Assembly: GCA_937901745.1 (NCBI GenBank)
Contig: CALGSZ010000130.1
Location: 1 to 64,000, forward strand
DNA: 64,000 bases
Reading direction: 5' to 3'
DNA from: an uncultured Chloroflexota bacterium
Lineage (GTDB): Bacteria; Chloroflexota; Chloroflexia; Thermomicrobiales; UBA6265
Made by a program: the position numbers and the translations under genes
Notes under the pieces: model-generated
Database searches by the model: none
Seen by the model: only the letters and a program-made list of their open reading frames with translations
What the model was told of the DNA's origin: nothing
Part shown: positions 49,097-57,682 of the stretch, one piece after another
Layout of the letters: each line of letters starts with the position of its first letter
Numbering within the stretch: the first letter of the stretch is position 1

Positions 49097-50206
49097 GTGT
49101 CCGGAGCCAGCAGCAGCGTGGAACCTCGCGAGACAACGCAGTCGGTGGAAACCCTTCAGGCGATTCTCGATGAAGCACGGCGCGAGCTGTCCTCGACAGA
49201 GGGGCGCCTGATGCAACTCCTCGAGCGCGCCTCGCAGTTCGCGGCCCAGGCAATCCAGGAACAAGCTGAGCTCCAACGGTTCCTCGAAGAGTTCCAGCTC
49301 GACTCGGCCCTCTACCAGCGGCCATCGGGCCGCGGCGATCGAGGGACCTCTCCCCTCTTCGACATCGAGGCGATGCGCGCCGGCGCGCAGGAACTCGCGC
49401 AAGAAGTCAATCGCTCGGTCGCGTTGCGCGGCAACCTGGCTAGCGTGCTGCAACTCATCCAGCTTTGCCAGGACCAGCTTTCGCAGGAGCACGCTTTCCG
49501 CTCAGTTCAGGAGACGACGGACGTCCGGATCCAGCAGCCGATGAACGCCGCGCGCGAGGATGAGCGCCGCCGGCTCGCCCGCGAGATCCACGACGGCCCG
49601 GCCCAGGTGCTCACCAACGCCATTTACGCAATCCAGATCGCGGAGCAAGTCGCCCGCCGCGCCCCGGATCAAGTCGGCGAGGAGTTGCAGCGGGTGCGCG
49701 AGCTTCTCAAGGACGGCGTCGTCGAGATCCGGCGCTTCATGTTCGACCTGCGTCCGACGATGCTGCAGGATCAGGGCCTCGCTCCGACGCTCCGTCGCTA
49801 CGTGGAGGACTACAATCGCTTCTTCGCCAAGCGCATTAGCCTCCACATGGAGGAGCCGCTACCGCCACTGACGCCAGAACAGGAATTGACGATCTTCCGT
49901 ATTGTTCAGGAAGCATTGCAAAACATTCATAAGCATGCCGGCGCGGATGTCGAAGGCTCGATCGAGCTTCGGCATGACAATGGCATCTTGGAATTGACCA
50001 TCACCGACAACGGCCGGGGCTTTGATCCGAAAGCCGTCGTCTCCCGGCCGGGCACCGGCGCGGGGCTGCCAGGAATGCGCGAACGCGCTAAACTGGCAGG
50101 AGCCGAGCTGACCGTCGATAGCGCTCCAGGATCCGGTACGGTCATCCGGTTACGGATGCGGCTGCGCGCGCAGACGGGTCCGCTCAGCGCCGCGCTCAGT
50201 CGGTGA
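49097..50206 (+). CDS. Soluble sensor histidine kinase (HisKA_3, DegS-like)
   Basis: A 369-residue cytoplasmic kinase of the NarX/DegS group with no membrane span. The first 140 residues form a Glu/Gln/Ala-rich predicted coiled coil. The phosphoacceptor His is H165 in RLAREIHDGPAQVLTNAIYA, followed by FMFDLRPTMLQDQGL, and the ATPase domain has FRIVQEALQNIHKHAGA (N box), ITDNGRGFDP and GAGLPGMRERAKLAGAEL. It lies 26 bp before a NarL-type regulator, its likely partner. GGAG lies about 9 nt before GTG 49097; the frame continues upstream to 48935 with Arg-rich sequence lacking family similarity. Confidence 0.9.
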   Translation: MSGASSSVEPRETTQSVETLQAILDEARRELSSTEGRLMQLLERASQFAAQAIQEQAELQRFLEEFQLDSALYQRPSGRGDRGTSPLFDIEAMRAGAQELAQEVNRSVALRGNLASVLQLIQLCQDQLSQEHAFRSVQETTDVRIQQPMNAAREDERRRLAREIHDGPAQVLTNAIYAIQIAEQVARRAPDQVGEELQRVRELLKDGVVEIRRFMFDLRPTMLQDQGLAPTLRRYVEDYNRFFAKRISLHMEEPLPPLTPEQELTIFRIVQEALQNIHKHAGADVEGSIELRHDNGILELTITDNGRGFDPKAVVSRPGTGAGLPGMRERAKLAGAELTVDSAPGSGTVIRLRMRLRAQTGPLSAALSR

Positions 50207-50231
50207 GAGGCCGCGTTTTGGAGGATGATCC

Positions 50232-50999
50232 GTGAACCGCATCCAAGTCCTAATCGTCGACGATCACCCCCTATTTCGTCGCGGCGTCCGCTGGAGTCTT
50301 GAGAACGAGACCGACATCATCGTCGTTGGCGAGGCCGGAGATGGGCAAACCGCCGTCCAAATGGCGGACATGCTCGTGCCGGATGTCGTGCTGATCGACA
50401 TCAACATGCCGCAGATGAGCGGCCTTGAGGTGACCCGCATTCTCCGCCGCCGCCATCCGCAAACCGGCGTCATCATCCTCACCATGCACGAGGATGATGA
50501 GCAGCTCTTCCACGCCATCCGCGTCGGCGCGGCCGCCTACGCTACCAAGGACATCGAGGCGGAGGAGATCGTTAAGCTGATCCGGCGGGTGGCCCGCGGC
50601 GAATACCTGATAAACGAGAACGTCCTCTCGCGGCCGTTCGTCGCGTCGCGCGTGCTCGACCAGTTCCGCGAGCTCTCGCAAATGGAGCACGCCACCGACG
50701 GCGTCTTCTCCCCACTCACGCCGCGCGAGGTTGAGATTCTCGATTGCGTCGCCCAGGGCAACAGCAACAAAGAGATCGCCCGCATCCTCAACATCAGCGA
50801 TCAGACGGTCAAGAACCACATCACCTCGATCCTGCGCAAGCTCGCGGTCAACGACCGCACGCAGGCGGTGATCTACGCGCTCCGCCACGGCTGGATCAAG
50901 CTCAACGACGACACCCCGCCCGAAGGCGAAGCCGACCTCCCGGCCCGCGTGCCGCGCAACATCGGCGCCGCCGCCCGCCGCATCACCGAGCAGGAATGA
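50232..50999 (+). CDS. NarL/LuxR family response regulator
   Basis: A 255-residue two-component regulator. The receiver domain has the acidic pair D10-D11, phosphoacceptor D56 in LIDINMPQMSG and the Lys in AAYATKDIEAEE (about residue 108). The LuxR-type HTH is SPLTPREVEILDCVAQGNSN through NHITSILRKLAVNDRTQAV (about 165-220). The C-terminal tail is extended and Pro/Arg-rich. The GTG start follows GGAGGATGATCC. It is cotranscribed with the DegS-like kinase. Confidence 0.94.
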   Translation: MNRIQVLIVDDHPLFRRGVRWSLENETDIIVVGEAGDGQTAVQMADMLVPDVVLIDINMPQMSGLEVTRILRRRHPQTGVIILTMHEDDEQLFHAIRVGAAAYATKDIEAEEIVKLIRRVARGEYLINENVLSRPFVASRVLDQFRELSQMEHATDGVFSPLTPREVEILDCVAQGNSNKEIARILNISDQTVKNHITSILRKLAVNDRTQAVIYALRHGWIKLNDDTPPEGEADLPARVPRNIGAAARRITEQE

Positions 51000-51004
51000 C
51001 AATC

Positions 51005-51044
51005 GCGCCGGCTCGGCACGGCTGACCGCAACGCGAGCCGGCGC
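51005..51044. terminator. Hairpin between convergent genes
   Basis: GCGCCGGCTCG (51005-51015) and CGAGCCGGCGC (51034-51044) form a perfect 11-bp stem around an 18-nt loop, in the gap between the response regulator and the convergent SDR gene. There is no T-run on either side. Confidence 0.6.
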
Positions 51045-51074
51045 GCATCTGCAATGGGCTTCTCAATCCCCTAA

Positions 51075-51851
51075 TTACGTCAAGTTCGCCCCGCCCGTCA
51101 CGTCAATCGCCGCGCCCGTGATGAACTCCGCCGCTGGCGTGCAGAGGAAGACGACAACCTTCGCAACGTCCTCCGGCGTCTCGATCCGCCCGAGCGGCGT
51201 CAGGCGAATGTAGTCTGCCTTCACCTGCTCGACCGTGATGCCGCGCAGCTCCGCCTCCCAGACCAGCTCCCGCTCCTGCATCGGCGTCGCCACGTAGCCC
51301 GGACAGACGCAATTGACACGGATTCCGTACGGTCCAAGCTCGACCGCCGCCGACTTCGTGAACCCGATGCACGCCCACTTCGACGCGGCGTAGTGCGCGA
51401 GAAGCGGCACGGCCTTCTTCCCCGCCATCGATGCCGTGTTGACGATGCATCCGGAGCGCCGCGCCATCATGCCCGGCAGCGCCGCGCGGGTCACGAGGAA
51501 GACGCCCTTGGCGTTGACGTCCATGTTGAAGTCCCAATCTTCCTCGGTCAGATCCCAGACCGCTCGCATCGTCGAGACGCCCGCGTTGTTGATCAGGATG
51601 TCCAGCGGCCCGACCTCGCGCTCGACCGTCTGGATCACCTGCTCCGCCTCGGTCAACGACGTGACATCGAGCCGATACGCGCGAGCGCCCGGAATCCCCG
51701 CCGCCGTCTCGCTTGCCATCGCCTCATCGATATCGGTCGCCACCACGGTCGCGCCGGCCTCGCCAAGCCCCCGCGCGATCGCCCGCCCGATCCCGGCGCC
51801 CGCGCCTGTCACCAGCGCTACCTTCCCTGCCAATACCCGCTCTTGAGTCAT
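51075..51851 (-). CDS. Short-chain dehydrogenase/reductase (SDR)
   Basis: A 258-residue classical SDR. The cofactor motif is TGAGAGIGRAIARGL (about 15-29) with D40 in VVATDID favouring NAD(H); NNAG is in the second beta-strand loop, Ser in VNTASMAGKKA and the catalytic Tyr-x3-Lys in YAASKWACIGFTKSAAVELG (about 155-174). It ends with FITGAAIDVTGGANLT. Its substrate could be an alcohol or ketone of sugar or fatty acid type. It is divergent from the sugar ABC operon, with a 200-bp promoter region between. Confidence 0.93.
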   Translation of the reverse strand: MTQERVLAGKVALVTGAGAGIGRAIARGLGEAGATVVATDIDEAMASETAAGIPGARAYRLDVTSLTEAEQVIQTVEREVGPLDILINNAGVSTMRAVWDLTEEDWDFNMDVNAKGVFLVTRAALPGMMARRSGCIVNTASMAGKKAVPLLAHYAASKWACIGFTKSAAVELGPYGIRVNCVCPGYVATPMQERELVWEAELRGITVEQVKADYIRLTPLGRIETPEDVAKVVVFLCTPAAEFITGAAIDVTGGANLT

Positions 51852-51903
51852 CCGTTTCCTCCCTCTACCGATTGGCTCGCGCTCTCGCGCTTCGGGACGT
51901 TAC

Positions 51904-51911
51904 GAACGTTC
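51904..51911. promoter_or_regulatory. GAACGTTC palindrome
   Basis: A perfect 8-bp palindrome with a central CG lies in the divergent region between the SDR and sugar ABC operon, next to ACGTT. Similar CG-centred dyads are used by LacI-type regulators. It is short, so chance is possible. Confidence 0.25.
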
Positions 51912-51959
51912 TTGTGCGCCGTCAACTGCATTCCGCGTTTGTCTTGTGTTTCCACACGC

Positions 51960-51988
51960 TTGACAGCCACTTCCGTCGTCTGTACCCT
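51960..51988 (+). promoter_or_regulatory. Sigma-70-like promoter of the sugar ABC operon
   Basis: TTGACA (51960-51965) is a perfect -35 box; after 17 nt comes TACCCT (51983-51988), a weak -10. It lies 66 bp before the permease start codon. Confidence 0.45.
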
Positions 51989-52054
51989 GCCCGCGGCGAC
52001 CCACGTGCTGCCTCACCCAGGTCTGCATGATTTGCGACTCAAGGGAGTTGTGTC

Positions 52055-52945
52055 TTGGCAACCGCGGTGTCTACCCGTCTGCCAGACTCGTCAGCCGGTC
52101 GTGACCGGCGACGCTTCAGGACGAGCATCTTCCTGACGCACCTGGTGCTCATCCTGGCAAGCTTGACCATCCTCGTCCCCGTCCTCTGGACGGCACGGAC
52201 GTCGTTCGCGCCGACCGATTTTGCCTATCGGCCGGCCACGCTCGACTTCACGCCAACACTCGCGAACTACCGCCGCATCTTCGTCGAGGATCGCTTTCAG
52301 CAGTTCCTCTGGAACTCGTTCTGGATCGCCGTCATCTCCGCCCTCATCAGTCTCGTCATCGGCTCCCTGGCCGCGTATTCGATCGCCCGCTTCCGGACTG
52401 GCGGCTCGGCGCTCAGCCTGACGATCCTCGGCACGCAGATGCTCCCGCCCGTCGCGCTCGTCATCCCCTTCTACCTGATGGTGCGCGAGCAGGTTTCGTT
52501 CCTCGGCCGCGAGTTCAATCTCTACGACCGCGGTCTGACGCTCGCTCTCGTTTATCTCTCGTTCAATCTCCCCTTCGTCGTCTGGATTTTGATCGGCTTC
52601 TTCCAAGGCATCCCGCGCGAGATCGAGGACGCAGCGCTCGTGGACGGTGCGACGCGGTTCCAGGCGTTCCGCCAGGTCGTCATCCCCGTCTCCCTCCCCG
52701 GCCTGCTCGCCGCCGGCATCTTCGCCTTCGTCCTGAGCTGGAACGACTTCCTCTTTGCCCTCATTCTCACCGGCCGCGATTCGCGCACGATGCCCGTCGC
52801 TCTCGCATCGCTCATGACCTCCCAGGGGCACCAAGTCAGCGCGATCTGCGCGGCGACGATCGCGATGATGATCCCAATCGTCTTACTCACCTGGGTGATC
52901 CAGCGATTCTTGGTGCGCGGCCTCACGTTCGGCGCGCTGAAGTAG
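52055..52945 (+). CDS. Carbohydrate ABC transporter permease (MalG type)
   Basis: A 296-residue permease with six predicted spans. The C-terminal EAA-like loop is EIEDAALVDGATRFQAFRQVVIPVS (about residues 190-214), contacting the ATPase. The MalG-type N-terminus has a hydrophilic lead and TILVPVLWTARTSF. The start is a TTG (52055) 9 nt after AAGGGAG; the next downstream Met lies well inside the domain. It is the first gene of the unit, before its binding protein. Confidence 0.92.
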   Translation: MATAVSTRLPDSSAGRDRRRFRTSIFLTHLVLILASLTILVPVLWTARTSFAPTDFAYRPATLDFTPTLANYRRIFVEDRFQQFLWNSFWIAVISALISLVIGSLAAYSIARFRTGGSALSLTILGTQMLPPVALVIPFYLMVREQVSFLGREFNLYDRGLTLALVYLSFNLPFVVWILIGFFQGIPREIEDAALVDGATRFQAFRQVVIPVSLPGLLAAGIFAFVLSWNDFLFALILTGRDSRTMPVALASLMTSQGHQVSAICAATIAMMIPIVLLTWVIQRFLVRGLTFGALK

Positions 52946-52973
52946 CGGAAGCAGCGAGCGAAAGGAGACAACG

Positions 52974-54317
52974 ATGAACGGCTTGAATCGCACAGTGGAT
53001 CGGCGCCGGCTCATCAAGGGCGCGAGCGCCGCTGGCGTCGGGCTTTGGTCGGGAACGTGGTTTAGCCGCTCCACCCGCGCCAGCCAGACGGAACTCTCCC
53101 GTGAATACGAGGGCACGACGCTCAACGTGCTGATGGAGGACCTCCTCGAGACCACCCTCGTCGAGGAGCTGTTGCCGGAGTTCGAGGAGCAGACCGGCAT
53201 CAAAGTCCAGTTCGAGAAGGTCGTCTACCCTGTCATGCACGACAAGCTCGTCGCCTCCCTCGCCGCTGGCGAAGGCGGTGGCATCTACGACCTCCTCGAA
53301 GTCGACTTCTACTGGGTCTACGAGTTCGCCCGCGCCGGCTGGGTCGAGGACCTCGGCGAGCGCATCGCCAACAGCAACGGTGCCATTGACCTCTCACGCT
53401 ACACCGAATCGGTGCTCAACATCGGCTCCCAGGTCGACGGCAAGACCTATTACATCCCGATGTACGTCTACCCGATGGGTCTCATCTACCGGAAGGACCT
53501 GCTCGAGGACCAGGCGTTCCGCGACGACTACCAGGCCAAGGCCGGCAAGGAACTGGCGCTGCCGACGACCGTCGAGGAGTATGTCGAGCAGATCAAGATC
53601 ATCCAGCAGCTGCGGCCGGACGAGCTGTACGGCGCCGCGATGCAGGGCATGCAGGGCGACCCGATCGTCATGGAGTTCTGCAATTATCTCTATGGCGTCG
53701 GCGGCGACTTCTACGACGCCGAGCTGACGCAGCCCACCATCAACAACGAGCTTGGCGTCAAGGCGGCCGAGCTCTACATCGACGCGATCAAGAACGCGGC
53801 TCAGCCCGGCGCGGCCAACGCGGACCTCAACGACACCGGCGCGCTCTGGCGGCAGGGTCGCGCCTTCAGCGCGGTCAGCTACCTCTTCCTCCTCTCCGAT
53901 GGCGAGAACCTGGAGGAGTCGCAGGTCAAGGGCAAGGGCGCGGTCACGACGATGCCCGGCGGCGTCGGCCTGACCGGATCCTGGAGCTGGGGCATCCCGA
54001 AGAGCTCGCCGAATCCGGATGCCGCCTGGGAGTTCATCAAGTGGGTTGAGTCGCCCGACATCGCGATGCGGCGCGCTCTCGGCGGCGGCGTCGCCGCCCA
54101 GAAGGCGCCGTACGACAATCCCGAGTACACCTCGAAGTACCCGTGGATGGCGCAGGTCAGGGATCTGATCGCGACCAGCAAGGGGCTCCCGGGCGTCACG
54201 AAGCAGGCGACGCTCGTCGAGATCGTCGGCCGGCACCTCAGCGACGCCGTTGCCGGCGGCAAGAGCGCGCAAGAGGCGATGGACGCCGCCGCGGAGGAGC
54301 TGTCCGATCTCCTCTAA
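52974..54317 (+). CDS. Sugar ABC transporter substrate-binding protein (family 1)
   Basis: A 447-residue periplasmic binding protein. The N-terminus has a twin-arginine-type motif (DRRRLIKGASAAGVG), then a short hydrophobic stretch; the mature part starts near LSREYEGTTLNVLME. The PYxxPEFEEQTGIKVQFEKV region (about 60-80) and the C-terminal GVAAQKAPYDNP are typical of sugar-binding family members. AAAGGAG lies about 7 nt upstream. It lies between the two permeases. Ligand is unknown; no sugar enzymes flank it. Confidence 0.92.
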   Translation: MNGLNRTVDRRRLIKGASAAGVGLWSGTWFSRSTRASQTELSREYEGTTLNVLMEDLLETTLVEELLPEFEEQTGIKVQFEKVVYPVMHDKLVASLAAGEGGGIYDLLEVDFYWVYEFARAGWVEDLGERIANSNGAIDLSRYTESVLNIGSQVDGKTYYIPMYVYPMGLIYRKDLLEDQAFRDDYQAKAGKELALPTTVEEYVEQIKIIQQLRPDELYGAAMQGMQGDPIVMEFCNYLYGVGGDFYDAELTQPTINNELGVKAAELYIDAIKNAAQPGAANADLNDTGALWRQGRAFSAVSYLFLLSDGENLEESQVKGKGAVTTMPGGVGLTGSWSWGIPKSSPNPDAAWEFIKWVESPDIAMRRALGGGVAAQKAPYDNPEYTSKYPWMAQVRDLIATSKGLPGVTKQATLVEIVGRHLSDAVAGGKSAQEAMDAAAEELSDLL

Positions 54318-54353
54318 CGCTCAGGTGTTGCGCCGGAAAAGGCTGTAGCCTCG

Positions 54354-55310
54354 ATGTCTCAGGATCAATTGGCCGGTCAGGGTATCCCGGGACGCGTCTC
54401 CGTCGAGTCGCGTCCTCGGGAGACGCTGCAGCGCCCCGTTCGACGCGGCTTCATCCCATTCCGAATCTGGATGGTCCTGCCGACGATCGTCGGTCTGCTG
54501 GCGGTCGTCGGCTTCCCCCTCCTCTACGCCCTCTGGGTCTCGCTCCATGAATACGACCTCACCGAAGGGGGCATCGGGGATTTCGTCCGGTTCGAGAACT
54601 TCAGCGACGTCCTCGGCATGGACGTCTTCATCCAGGCGGCCAAGAACACGGTCGTCCTGACTGTCTCGGTCGTCCTCCTGGAGCTGGCGATCGCCCTCGG
54701 GCTCGCCCTGCTCCTGAACCAGCCCGGCTTGCGGTTCCGCAACATCTATCTCGCCATTCTGCTCATCCCGCTCCTCGTCAGCCCGGTCGCCGTCGGTCTG
54801 ATCTGGCGCCTGCTCCTCCACCCGGACCTCGGCGCCGTCAACTGGCTACTGAAGACGCTCGGGCTCCCCGGGCAAGAATGGCTCGGCAACCGCAGCACCG
54901 CGATGCCGGCGGTCATCGGCGTCGACGTCTGGCACGAGACGTCGCTCCTCCTGGTCATCGTCCTCGCCGGGCTAACCGCGCTGCCGAAGGAGCCGATGGA
55001 AGCCGCGGTCGTTGATGGCGCCAATCGCTGGCAGGTCTTCTGGACAGTTACCCTGCCCCTCCTCGCGCCGGTCATCCTCGTCGCCGTCCTCATCCGGATG
55101 ATCGCGGCGATGAAGACATACGACCTGATCTACATCCTGACCGCAGGCGGCCCCGGCGGCGCGACGGAGACGATCTCCTTCCGCATCTGGAAGGTCGGCT
55201 TCACCAACCTGGACATGGGGCGCGCCTCCGCCGCCTCGGTCCTACTCCTGCTCGTCATCCTCGCCCTGACCGCCATCCTGATCCGAGTCATGCGCGTCGA
55301 GGAGAACTAA
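54354..55310 (+). CDS. Carbohydrate ABC transporter permease (MalF type)
   Basis: A 318-residue permease with six spans after a 40-residue hydrophilic start. The EAA loop reads EPMEAAVVDGANRWQVFWTVTLP (about 214-236). RMIAAMKTYDLIYILTAGGPGGATE near the C-terminus is standard for MalF-type proteins. It follows the binding-protein gene by 36 bp. The unit lacks an ATPase gene, so it must share one made elsewhere, as in MsmK-dependent systems. Confidence 0.92.
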   Translation: MSQDQLAGQGIPGRVSVESRPRETLQRPVRRGFIPFRIWMVLPTIVGLLAVVGFPLLYALWVSLHEYDLTEGGIGDFVRFENFSDVLGMDVFIQAAKNTVVLTVSVVLLELAIALGLALLLNQPGLRFRNIYLAILLIPLLVSPVAVGLIWRLLLHPDLGAVNWLLKTLGLPGQEWLGNRSTAMPAVIGVDVWHETSLLLVIVLAGLTALPKEPMEAAVVDGANRWQVFWTVTLPLLAPVILVAVLIRMIAAMKTYDLIYILTAGGPGGATETISFRIWKVGFTNLDMGRASAASVLLLLVILALTAILIRVMRVEEN

Positions 55311-55376
55311 TTCCGCGCGTATGACAAGCGAGAGACGGGAGCGCCGAACTTGCGCGCGCCCGTCCCCGGACGCGTT

Positions 55377-55402
55377 GGAGCCGGGTCTTGCGACCCGGCT
55401 CC
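55377..55402. terminator. Hairpin terminator between convergent genes
   Basis: GGAGCCGGGTC (55377-55387) and GACCCGGCTCC (55392-55402) form an 11-bp perfect stem with a TTGC loop, in the gap between the convergent permease and DoxX-like genes. No T-run follows. Confidence 0.65.
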
Positions 55403-55440
55403 TCCTGGCGTGAGAGGTTTGAATTGTTCCCCCAGCGACG

Positions 55441-56301
55441 TTAGTCCGCGGGACTTGGCGTCGCTTGCGGCTCCGCCCCTCGGCGCACCAGCTTGCCGGG
55501 TTGCCAAGGAGTGCCGAGCGCCGGGAGCAGATACCGGTCGAGGCCCCAATATCCAGCGACCTTCCAGGCCAGGATCAGGAAGACGCTGAGTCCGAACAGA
55601 ACCGGGTTGCTGCTGGCGGTGCCGGCGAGCAGGAAGTTGAAGTTCATGAAGGAGCCGAAGAAGGCCGCGATGCCAACGAGCGCTCCGACCACCAGGCCAA
55701 CACCGACCAGGAACTCACCCATCGCGATGAGCTTGGCGAACCAGTTCTCCCAGCCCCGATCGATCATCCACTGGATGAAGTCGGAGAACCAGGCGTAGGT
55801 CGGATTCGGCGCGGCATCAGGCGACACGATCCGCTCCCAGAACCCCGGCGCCTCCGGATTGCCCGAAACCAGCGCCGTGCCACCGTCCATCCACTTGCTG
55901 TCGCGAATCTTGTGCTCACCAGCCGCCAGCCACTCGCGACCGACGAAGAAGCGCAGCGGCATCCAGAAGACACTCAGGTAGACATTGCCGAGCAGGAGCC
56001 GCCACCAAGTGGGATCATGCGTCTGACCGGGCGTCTGCTCATCCACCCGCGAGCGAAGCTCCACGCCCTCGGGAGGCAGCTTCTGCGCCTGGTAGATCCC
56101 CGTGATGATGATGATTGCGAGGAGCACATAGGTCCAAATCGTGCCCTCGGAGATAACCGTGATGCCGTCGGACCCTTTCTGCGAGAACAGAACGTCTCCC
56201 TTGAGACTGAAGAGCCCGTCCGTAAAGGCCCAGAAGAGCAGCACGTAGAGCACTGCCGACACTGCGGTCAACGCGTAGGCTTTGGCGCGCGTCATGACCA
56301 T
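55441..56301 (-). CDS. DoxX-like integral membrane protein
   Basis: A 286-residue polytopic protein with about six spans. The C-terminal part is like DoxX/DoxD: WENWFAKLIAMGEFLVGVGLVVGALVGIAAFFGSFMNFNFLLAG (about 195-238, read in shorter blocks). DoxX-family proteins form quinone-linked or sulfur-oxidising membrane subunits, and many have unknown function. An AGGAGGTGTACC lies just before the ATG. An N-terminal region of about 110 residues, with a long extracytoplasmic loop, is less conserved. Confidence 0.75.
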   Translation of the reverse strand: MVMTRAKAYALTAVSAVLYVLLFWAFTDGLFSLKGDVLFSQKGSDGITVISEGTIWTYVLLAIIIITGIYQAQKLPPEGVELRSRVDEQTPGQTHDPTWWRLLLGNVYLSVFWMPLRFFVGREWLAAGEHKIRDSKWMDGGTALVSGNPEAPGFWERIVSPDAAPNPTYAWFSDFIQWMIDRGWENWFAKLIAMGEFLVGVGLVVGALVGIAAFFGSFMNFNFLLAGTASSNPVLFGLSVFLILAWKVAGYWGLDRYLLPALGTPWQPGKLVRRGAEPQATPSPAD

Positions 56302-56410
56302 GGTACACCTCCTCTGCCAGCGTATCGCCGGCGCAAACCGCCGCTCGGTCCTTCTCAGTCGCCAGGACAGGTCATTAGCGGCCCGCCCGAATTACTTCTT
56401 CCGAGGTCCT

Positions 56411-56437
56411 AGGTGATCCTATCATCCTCGATCACCT
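56411..56437. repeat. Inverted repeat upstream of the DoxX-like gene
   Basis: AGGTGATC (56411-56418) and GATCACCT (56430-56437) are a perfect 8-bp inverted pair with an 11-nt spacer in the 245-bp gap before the DoxX-like gene. It might be an operator or a stop signal for the gene upstream. Confidence 0.35.
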
Positions 56438-56546
56438 TGACGCTGGCAGGATACCCCGGCCCATGCACCAACAGTGCAAAAGTCAAGCCAGGGTTTCGCA
56501 ACAGAATCGCAACAATGCCGCTGCTGCGCTTCGCGGAGGGTATCGG

Positions 56547-57455
56547 TCAGGCGGGCGCCTCACAGAGCACGAAATTGCTCTCCATATCAGTGTGATACTC
56601 CAGACGTTGCCCTTCGCTCTCGATGATGATGCGGTATCCCGGCGTGATCACCTGCGCGTAGAACTCGCCAGGCTGGGGACACCCGAGCGAGGTATCCGGC
56701 CACTCGACCGGCTCGATCGTCACGATCGTCACCTGGTCCGGCGCGGTCCCCAGGCGGCTTGCCGCGTCCGCCAAGACCGCTTGCACCGGCGGACTGTTCA
56801 GCAGCTCATCGGACACCGGCGATGGCTCTGTCGTCTCGACCGGCGTCGCCGCCGGAGTCGCCGCTGGCCGAACCGCGTCGATCAGCCAGCGATCGCTGAC
56901 CTGAGCGAACCAAACGACGTCAACGGGCGCGCCCGGCTCGACAATGGTCACGAGAGCTGCGGCGCGGCCGTCTGGCAGCATCCGCGCCTCCAGGATGACC
57001 GGCGTCCGATCAACGCCTACCGGCGAGGACCCCGGCTCCGGCGTCCCCGCACCACTACTCCCCGGCACGATCGGCACCGGCTCGTCCGCGAAGACCTCGC
57101 TCCTGATGTACTCATCGGTATAGAGCGCTAGCAGCCGGCCCAGATCGCGCGCCTCGGCGCAGGCAACAACCTCCCGCAGCGTCTGCTCCAGCGCCGCGAT
57201 CACCGCCGGATCGGCCGGGTCACCCTCCGGCAGCGTCGCTGGCTCGGGCGCCTCCGGCGTCGCGGCAGAAGCGACGGGCGTGGCAGCCAGCGCCATGATC
57301 TCCGCCTCGGAGCGCGGCGCGATCTGGCATTCCGCGGCGGTCGGCGGGCCCAAATCCCCGCTTGGCGTGACCGTTTGCGCCATTGCCAGGGAGGCATTCA
57401 CGACGGCCAGCGGGACGGACAGACTCCACAGCATGAGTCGAAGTCGGCGGTGCAT
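56547..57455 (-). CDS. Exported protein with a C-terminal conserved extracytoplasmic domain
   Basis: A 302-residue secreted protein. ATG 57455 follows GGGAGG by 6 nt and begins with a signal peptide (HRRLRLMLWSLSVPLAVVNAS, cut by chain at A-M-A-Q). A middle SnoaL/NTF2-like region (LLALYTDEYIRSEVF to VSDRWLIDAVR) is followed by Thr/Pro/Ala-rich linker, and the last 75 residues have EWPDTSLGCPQPGEFYAQVI, TPGYRIIIESEGQRLEYHTD and a terminal Cys. The same C-terminal segment is widespread in secreted proteins of Chloroflexota and cyanobacteria. Function is unknown. Confidence 0.75.
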   Translation of the reverse strand: MHRRLRLMLWSLSVPLAVVNASLAMAQTVTPSGDLGPPTAAECQIAPRSEAEIMALAATPVASAATPEAPEPATLPEGDPADPAVIAALEQTLREVVACAEARDLGRLLALYTDEYIRSEVFADEPVPIVPGSSGAGTPEPGSSPVGVDRTPVILEARMLPDGRAAALVTIVEPGAPVDVVWFAQVSDRWLIDAVRPAATPAATPVETTEPSPVSDELLNSPPVQAVLADAASRLGTAPDQVTIVTIEPVEWPDTSLGCPQPGEFYAQVITPGYRIIIESEGQRLEYHTDMESNFVLCEAPA

Positions 57456-57604
57456 CGGAAACCTCCCATTCAGCTGACGCGAGTGAGGCAACATCATCCC
57501 GCAAGCAGGATGCCGGCCAGAATGCATGGGCCTGCGCGCAACCTGCGTGCCTGTCAATCATTAACGCGGCGCGCCGGTCGCGGGTGCCGCCCCTCGTCAC
57601 CCTC

Positions 57605-57618
57605 GCGAACGCGTTCGC
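57605..57618. promoter_or_regulatory. Perfect 14-bp palindrome
   Basis: GCGAACGCGTTCGC is self-complementary over 14 bp. It lies in the 227-bp region between the divergent exported-protein and amidase genes, 65 bp before the amidase start. It is a candidate operator, with no known regulator nearby. Confidence 0.35.
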
Positions 57619-57682
57619 TCACAAGACTCGAAGCGCGGCTCCCAATCGGGCATCCTACAGCAGATGACAGGAGCGACCAGAC

